DNA of 9,060 nt. Source: DASPXY01 sp038227745 (lineage in GTDB: Bacteria; Planctomycetota; Planctomycetia; Gemmatales; Gemmataceae). This document shows, piece by piece, positions 5,043 to 9,060 of this stretch (the first letter of the stretch is position 1; every line of letters starts with the position of its first letter). The notes under the pieces are model-generated. The model ran no database searches. It had not been told where the DNA came from and worked only from the letters and a program-made list of their open reading frames with translations. The position numbers were made by a program, and so were the translations under genes. The DNA is taken from contig JBBRPS010000414.1 of assembly GCA_038227745.1 (NCBI GenBank), positions 1 to 9,060 on the forward strand. The letters run 5' to 3'.

Positions 5043-6792
5043 AGACTCCCGCCTTCTTCTGCCGCGCTTCCAGCGCCTTCGCGACCTGCGCCGCCGTCTG
5101 CGTGTTGAACACGTCCTTCTTCTCCAGCCACCCGCGCCGCGCCACCTGCACCCCGTATTCCGTTAAGGCAATGTCGCCCGTGCTGTGCGCGTCCGGGTTG
5201 ATGACGAGTTGCACGCCCAACGCCTTCGCCCGCTTGCAGCCGAGCCAGTCCACGTCCAACCGCTGCGGGTGCGCGTTGATCTCCACCATCACGCCGTGCT
5301 CCGCCGCCGCCTTCAGCACTGCCTCGACATCAACCTTGTACCCCTCGCGCCGCAGCACCAGCCGCCCCGTCATGTGCCCCAGCATCGTCACGCGCGGATG
5401 GCGGATCGCCTTGATGATCCGCGCCGTCATCTCCTCCTCGCTCTGCCCGAAATGGGTGTGAACGCTCGCCACCACGTAATCGAACGCCGCCAGCAGGTCG
5501 TCGGCGAAGTCGAGACTGCCGTCGGCGAGGATGTCGCACTCGGTCCCCTTGAACAGGCGGATGCCCTTGAGCATCTTGTTGAGCGCGTCGATCTCCTTGT
5601 GCTGCTGGCGGACGCGATCCGGCGACAGGCCGTTCGCCACCATCAGCGACTGCGAGTGATCGCCGATGCCGAGGTACGTGTAACCGAGCTTCTTCGCCGC
5701 CAGGGCCATCTCTTCCAGCGTCGCCTTGCCGTCGCTCGCGGTGGTGTGGCAGTGGAAGGTGCCGCGAATGTCGTCCATCTCGATCAGCTCCGGAAGCGCG
5801 TGGGTCTCGGCTGCCTCCATCTCGCCGGTCATCTCGCGCAGCTCGGGCGGGATGTAATCCAGGCCGAACGCCTTGAAGAGGTCCGCCTCGTCCTTGCACG
5901 CGACGCTGCGCTCCGGGCCGGCAAGCTCGTATTCGTTGAGCTTCAGGCCGCGCTGAATGGCCCGCTGGCGCAGGGCGATGTTGTGCTCCTTCGAGCCGGT
6001 GAAGTAGTGCAGCGCGAACGGGAACTGCGCGTCGCTCACCACGCGCAGGTCGGCGTTCATCACCACGCGACCGCCGTCATCGACGCCGGCGACCACCACG
6101 CTCGACTTGGTCTCGCCGTGTCCCGTCACCTGCATCACGTGCGGCAGCTTCACGAAGGCGTCCATGATCGGACCCGGTGCGTCGGAGCTGATGAGGATGT
6201 CGATGTCCTTGATCGTCTCCTTGCGCCGCCGCAGGCTCCCACACAGCTCGATGCGAATCACGCCCGGCAAGCCGCGCAGCCGCTCCAGCAGGTCCAGCGC
6301 CAGCGGCAGCGCCTGGTCGATGCGGACGCGGTCCGCCCCCTGGCCGAGGAAGGCGATCCCCTCCAGGATTTTCTGCTGCGTCTTGACGCCGAAGCCTTTC
6401 AGCTCGGCGACCTGGCCCGCCTCGCACGCCGCCTTGAGCTTGTCGAGGTCGTCGATGCCGAGCTGCTCGTAGAGGGCCTTGACCTTCTTCGGACCCATGC
6501 CCTGGATGCGCAGCATCTGCAGCAGCCCGATCGGCGTCTTCTTGCGCAGGTCGTCGAGGAACTGTAGCCGGCCGGTGGTGGCGAGGGCGGTGATCTTGAC
6601 GCGGAGTGTGTCGCCGATGCCGGGGATGGTACGGAGCTGGTCCTTGGCGACGAGGTCGGCGAGGGGCGTTTCGAGCTGCTGGATGGCGCGGGCGGCGTTG
6701 TGGTAGGCGTTGCAGCGGAAGGCGTTCTCGCCCTGCAACTCCAGGAGGGTGCCGATCTCGGACAGGGCGGCGGCGACTTCGTTCTTGTCCAT
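5041..6792 (-). CDS. DNA polymerase/3'-5' exonuclease PolX (Pol X + PHP)
   Basis: A 583-residue bacterial family X DNA polymerase, which fills short gaps during base-excision repair; its PHP domain provides metal-dependent 3'-5' exonuclease and AP-site activity in characterised members. Domains in order: 8-kDa/HhH region (TIPGIGDTL at 55-63, IQGMGPKKV at 96-104), polymerase palm with GS (185-186), catalytic D196 and D198 in KDIDIL and probably D248 in NADLRV, the YFTGSKEHN motif (263-271), then a PHP domain. PHP ligands look intact: H347 and H349, D354, H379, E418, H445 and H447, H473, D534 and H536. Length is normal. The ATG at 6792 gives the standard MDKNEVAxxL start; a longer in-frame reading to 6879 only translates a repeat. 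No Shine-Dalgarno is visible: the gene begins directly after the 6793-6950 inverted repeat. Confidence 0.96.
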   Translation of the reverse strand: MDKNEVAAALSEIGTLLELQGENAFRCNAYHNAARAIQQLETPLADLVAKDQLRTIPGIGDTLRVKITALATTGRLQFLDDLRKKTPIGLLQMLRIQGMGPKKVKALYEQLGIDDLDKLKAACEAGQVAELKGFGVKTQQKILEGIAFLGQGADRVRIDQALPLALDLLERLRGLPGVIRIELCGSLRRRKETIKDIDILISSDAPGPIMDAFVKLPHVMQVTGHGETKSSVVVAGVDDGGRVVMNADLRVVSDAQFPFALHYFTGSKEHNIALRQRAIQRGLKLNEYELAGPERSVACKDEADLFKAFGLDYIPPELREMTGEMEAAETHALPELIEMDDIRGTFHCHTTASDGKATLEEMALAAKKLGYTYLGIGDHSQSLMVANGLSPDRVRQQHKEIDALNKMLKGIRLFKGTECDILADGSLDFADDLLAAFDYVVASVHTHFGQSEEEMTARIIKAIRHPRVTMLGHMTGRLVLRREGYKVDVEAVLKAAAEHGVMVEINAHPQRLDVDWLGCKRAKALGVQLVINPDAHSTGDIALTEYGVQVARRGWLEKKDVFNTQTAAQVAKALEARQKKAGV

Positions 6793-6950
6793 GAGAGAAA
6801 CCACGAAACACACGAAAAACACGAAAAAAAGAGGAAGAAACGCAAGAGCAAGAATACCGCCTGGAAATGGCAATCGCAATGGTCGAAGGCGCTTCCTGTT
6901 GTCTCTTCCTCTTTTTTTCGTGTCTTTCGTGTGTTTCGTGGTTTCCTCTC
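6793..6950. repeat. Large imperfect inverted repeat of CACGAAA 9-mers between two genes
   Basis: Bases 6793-6841 and 6901-6950 are reverse complements over about 49 bases, with a one-base indel and two differences, around a 59-base spacer. Each arm contains three nine-base units: CACGAAACA, CACGAAAAA, CACGAAAAA at 6802-6828, and their mirror copies at 6914-6940. Oriented units of this kind are common between genes in planctomycetes and related phyla (recollection). Here the pair exactly fills the gap: one arm touches the polX start codon and the other runs into the stop of the PseG-like gene. In the minus-strand transcript it would form a long hairpin across the gap. Confidence 0.85.
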
Positions 6951-8052
6951 ACGCCGCCTCGCTGAAGTCCATCAGGCGCGACGGGTGCAGCAGCACTTCC
7001 AGGGCGGTGACGAGCCGGTCGGGGCCGCGGCCGTCGATCAGCTTGCGGGCACAACGCGCCATCGCCTGCCGCTCCATCGGGTCGTTCAGCAGGTTCTGCA
7101 CCCCCTGCCGAATCGTCGCCGCCGAGACGTTCGCGTGCCAGCCCAGGCACGTCGCACACCCCTCCTCTTCCAACCGCTGGGCGGTGGGCCAGTGCGCCTC
7201 CGACTGCACGATCAGCAGCTGCGGCATGCCGACGCACGCCAACTCCAGCGACCAGCCGCTGCCGCTCGTGATCGCGAAGTGCGCGCGCACCACACGGGCC
7301 GCCACCTCGGCCGGCTCCACCGCGACCTCCAGCCGCTCCGGGTTCGCCGCCGCCAGGTTCTGCAGGCTGACCAGGTCGGGGTGCCACACCCGGGCCACCA
7401 CGTCCACGCGGGCCACGCGCGGGACGTTCAGCAGCAGTTTCGTCAGCTCCAGCGTCTGGTGGTTCGGGTCGTCCTCGCCAAGCGCCACCATCGCCCGGTA
7501 CTGGCCGCTGGCGGCCTTGCCGTTCTGCGAGGGCACGGGCGGCGGCTCCTGGGCCCGGCCCTGACGCAGCCGCCGAACCTCCGGACGGACCAGAGCGTAG
7601 CGCTGGCCGAGCAGCAACTGCGTCCCCGGCACGCACTCGTAGGTTTCCTTGTCCGGTCCGAGCAGCGGGTTGATGACGAGCTGCGACGGGAAGCGCATCG
7701 CCGCGGCGTGGTCGAGGGAGACGACCAGCTTGGCGTTCCCCACCAGCTCGGCGAGGTAGCTCTGCGAAAGGTTCGGAGCATCCACCAGGACCGCGGCCGG
7801 ACGGAGGCGGCGGATCTCCTGAACGGTTTCGGTCAGGTCTTCCTGAGTGCCCGCGGGGTTGTCGGCGTCGAGCCACTCGTTGCCGGCGCGCTTGATGTTC
7901 AGGCCCAGGGAACCGGGCTCGAGCTGCGACAGGAAGTAGGTCGGCCGACGGCGGCGCTGGAGGGCCGCCGCTAACGTCAGGCACCGGGCGAGGTGCTCGT
8001 AGCCTGACCGCGGGTTCGCATCGACACGGATCAGGATCGGGTCGCGATTCAT
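6949..8052 (-). CDS. PseG/SpsG-like sugar-nucleotide hydrolase or glycosyltransferase
   Basis: A 367-residue GT-B-type protein related to PseG (UDP-2,4-diacetamido-2,4,6-trideoxy-altrose hydrolase of pseudaminic acid synthesis) and SpsG. Family marks: the N-terminal IRVDANPRSGYEHLARC with H20 at the place of the catalytic histidine and the R-C pair after it; VLVDAP and VVSLDH strands (88-93, 110-115); the GQRYALVRPEVRRL hallmark (149-162); and the C-domain ITSGSGWSLELACVGMP nucleotide-binding motif (261-277) with a late GRGPDRLV (341-348). A proline-rich linker (about 169-176) joins the two domains. The ATG at 8052 has AAAGGA eight bases upstream. It lies 113 bases downstream of the nucleotidyltransferase gene on the same strand, so both probably belong to one sugar pathway. 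The other Pse enzymes are not in the window, so the substrate is inference. Confidence 0.85.
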   Translation of the reverse strand: MNRDPILIRVDANPRSGYEHLARCLTLAAALQRRRRPTYFLSQLEPGSLGLNIKRAGNEWLDADNPAGTQEDLTETVQEIRRLRPAAVLVDAPNLSQSYLAELVGNAKLVVSLDHAAAMRFPSQLVINPLLGPDKETYECVPGTQLLLGQRYALVRPEVRRLRQGRAQEPPPVPSQNGKAASGQYRAMVALGEDDPNHQTLELTKLLLNVPRVARVDVVARVWHPDLVSLQNLAAANPERLEVAVEPAEVAARVVRAHFAITSGSGWSLELACVGMPQLLIVQSEAHWPTAQRLEEEGCATCLGWHANVSAATIRQGVQNLLNDPMERQAMARCARKLIDGRGPDRLVTALEVLLHPSRLMDFSEAA

Positions 8053-8120
8053 TTCTCTGTTCCTTTGAGAAGTGAAGGGGAGACTCGGACGGGGTGACGG
8101 GGGCCGGCTGAGGGGAGCCC

Positions 8121-8150
8121 CAAGCCCACGGGTTGCAACCCGTGGGCTTG
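8121..8150. repeat. 30-base perfect palindrome between the two sugar genes
   Basis: CAAGCCCACGGGTTG (8121-8135) is the exact reverse complement of 8136-8150. Its core matches the terminator at 2310-2337 almost exactly, but there is no T run on either side, so it is unlikely to be a strong terminator. Shorter complementary blocks, CCGGCTGA (8104-8111) and TCAGCCGG (8166-8173), flank it; the second includes the stop of the nucleotidyltransferase gene. Confidence 0.8.
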
Positions 8151-8165
8151 ACGGCTGCTCTCTTC

Positions 8166-8897
8166 TCAGCCGGTCTTCTTCGCTGAGGGCTTGGGGTAGA
8201 GCTGCCGCGCTCGGGCCAGGTCGCACGGGAAATCGACCTCAACCCGGTCGTGGTTGTCGCTGAGGTGGAACGCGAGCGGCCACTTGCGGTGCTGGGCACA
8301 GAGGACGTCCGCGACGTATCCCTGGATGCCGTGCTGCCGGGCGTGGCGGTCCAGGGACTCGAAGAACTGCGTGCTGCCGTCGGCGCTGAAGCGTACGCTG
8401 CCGGTGAACTCGCCCAGGATCATGCCCTTCTTCAGGAAGGTCTTCGTCATATTCCGGAGGTTCCCGGACGGATCGACGTAGACTTTCATATCCTCGTCGT
8501 CGCACGTCTTGATCTCGACGTCAACGAGGACATCCGCGGCGGGCTGGTCCTCGAGGAAGTCGTGGAAGCGGCCCCAGCCGAAATAGTGGTCGCCGGTGGT
8601 GAATGTGAAGGCGACACCGTCGAGGTGCGGCCGGGCCTGCCAGAGACTGCCGAGGATGCCGTAGTGCTCGTAGAACGGATTGAGGAGACAGGTGGAGCGC
8701 TTGCCGCAGTGGTCCTGCACGGCGAAGGCGTCGTAGCCGACGGCCACGAAGGTCTCGTGAATGCCGGCCTGCTCGAAGTGGTTGAGAATGTTCCCCAGCA
8801 GCGTCGCGCCGCCGAGATCGAGGAGCACCTTGTTGCGCTTCTCGCTGAGATCCTGCAGCCGCACACTCAGCCCGGCTGCTGCGATGAGTCCCTTCAT
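8166..8897 (-). CDS. Sugar-phosphate or phosphocholine-type nucleotidyltransferase
   Basis: A 243-residue single-domain NTP transferase (Rossmann-like GT-A fold) that makes an NDP- or CMP-activated sugar or alcohol. It starts MKGLIAAAGLSVRLQDLS, the G-x-x-x-AAG-x-x-x-RL signature; K23 in KVLLDLGG takes the place of the usual PK lysine. A NPFYEHYGILGSL segment (73-85) and TGDHYF (101-106, D103) match the middle motif of LicC-like and related enzymes. RVEVDFPCDLARAR (218-231) carries the late metal-binding D222. Length suits a stand-alone enzyme. The ATG at 8897 has AGAGGA five bases upstream; an in-frame extension toward 9023 lacks family sequence. With the PseG-like gene downstream it suggests activated-sugar synthesis, but the nucleotide and sugar cannot be read from sequence. 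Confidence 0.85.
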   Translation of the reverse strand: MKGLIAAAGLSVRLQDLSEKRNKVLLDLGGATLLGNILNHFEQAGIHETFVAVGYDAFAVQDHCGKRSTCLLNPFYEHYGILGSLWQARPHLDGVAFTFTTGDHYFGWGRFHDFLEDQPAADVLVDVEIKTCDDEDMKVYVDPSGNLRNMTKTFLKKGMILGEFTGSVRFSADGSTQFFESLDRHARQHGIQGYVADVLCAQHRKWPLAFHLSDNHDRVEVDFPCDLARARQLYPKPSAKKTG

Positions 8898-8994
8898 CAA
8901 CGTCCTCTTCTCTGTCGGCGGGCTGTTCCTTGCCCTTGTCGCGGCGGTTCCGAACGCCGTGACGGGCGGAATCTTACTCCGAACCCCGCGCGGT

Positions 8995-9023
8995 TGAATA
9001 GAGCAACCTCCGATAGGGTTCAA
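8995..9023 (-). promoter_or_regulatory. Weak candidate promoter for the sugar genes
   Basis: On the minus strand TTGAAC (9018-9023) and TATTCA (8995-9000) are 17 bases apart, giving the right spacing but only 4 of 6 and 3 of 6 consensus matches. The leader to the ATG at 8897 would be about 90 bases. This is a guess. Confidence 0.25.
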
Positions 9024-9038
9024 TGTTCCCGGCGAACG

Positions 9039-9054
9039 GCCGGTGTAAGCCGGC
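9039..9054. repeat. Small GCCGG hairpin at the window edge
   Basis: GCCGG (9039-9043) pairs with CCGGC (9050-9054) around TGTAAG. It looks like part of a larger intergenic repeat that runs past the end of the window. Confidence 0.3.
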
Positions 9055-9060
9055 TGGTGC

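Noticed and set aside
4103..5044. A 313-codon plus-strand frame opposite the small-gene cluster
   Set aside because: It is Ser/Arg-rich, lacks a ribosome-binding site, and runs opposite genes with a perfect Shine-Dalgarno and stop/start coupling.
5185..6567. A 460-codon plus-strand frame opposite polX
   Set aside because: PolX has every catalytic residue in place. The opposite frame is low-complexity His/Arg/Val and ends with no relation to any signal.
6793..6879. N-terminal extension of PolX with a hydrophobic, membrane-like peptide
   Set aside because: The hydrophobic segment is simply the translation of the TTTCGTG repeat arm. The PolX family starts at MDKNEVAxxL.
6077..8299. A 740-codon minus-strand frame across polX and the PseG-like gene
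   Set aside because: It is out of frame with both real genes and passes through the inverted repeat, giving an Arg/Ala/Pro-rich translation.

Overview
The window is GC-rich bacterial DNA. Its small conserved proteins of unknown function, together with several intergenic repeat types, suggest a planctomycete, perhaps a Gemmata relative. The repeat types are perfect AAGCCCAC/GTGGGCTT palindromes, GTAGGGTGGGCACC inverted repeats, TGACAAC heptamers and CACGAAA-type 9-mers. This placement comes from remembered family and repeat features, not from a search.

Layout. Bases 1-3640 read on the plus strand: a small glycine-tailed RRM RNA-binding protein (253-636), a 90-residue protein of unknown function with a near-perfect Shine-Dalgarno (898-1170), a 248-residue protein of unknown function (1481-2227), and a fold-type I PLP aminotransferase (2384-3637). 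The gaps between them are packed with hairpins and repeats: an intrinsic terminator and a 22-bp inverted repeat after the first gene, a palindromic terminator after the second, and a stack of three elements between the third and the fourth. From 3693 to 9060 everything reads on the minus strand.

The minus-strand part has two blocks. The first (4968 down to 3693) is a compact cluster of small genes: an Unstab_antitox-like antitoxin with a perfect Shine-Dalgarno, a 148-residue protein with two CxxC knuckles joined to it by an ATGA stop/start overlap, a 97-residue protein overlapping that by 35 bases, and a 93-residue helical protein. The 97-residue frame ends at a TAG, but the same frame stays open for 28 more codons and then overlaps the start of the 93-residue gene. 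This suggests an interrupted gene, a tiny extra gene, or a sequence error. No recognisable toxin follows the antitoxin. The second block (8897 down to 5041) holds a sugar-nucleotide-type nucleotidyltransferase, a PseG/SpsG-like glycosyl hydrolase/transferase, and a full-length bacterial PolX DNA polymerase with an intact PHP domain. A large imperfect inverted repeat fills the gap between the PseG-like gene and polX.

Working picture. The PseG-like protein and the nucleotidyltransferase probably act together on an activated sugar for surface glycans. PolX is a gap-filling repair polymerase with no evident link to them. The aminotransferase and the RRM protein look like housekeeping genes. The least explained part is the 3693-4968 cluster: it looks like an accessory operon in which an antitoxin-like gene is translationally coupled to proteins of unknown function. 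Nothing here proves a new system, but that cluster is the best candidate in the window.
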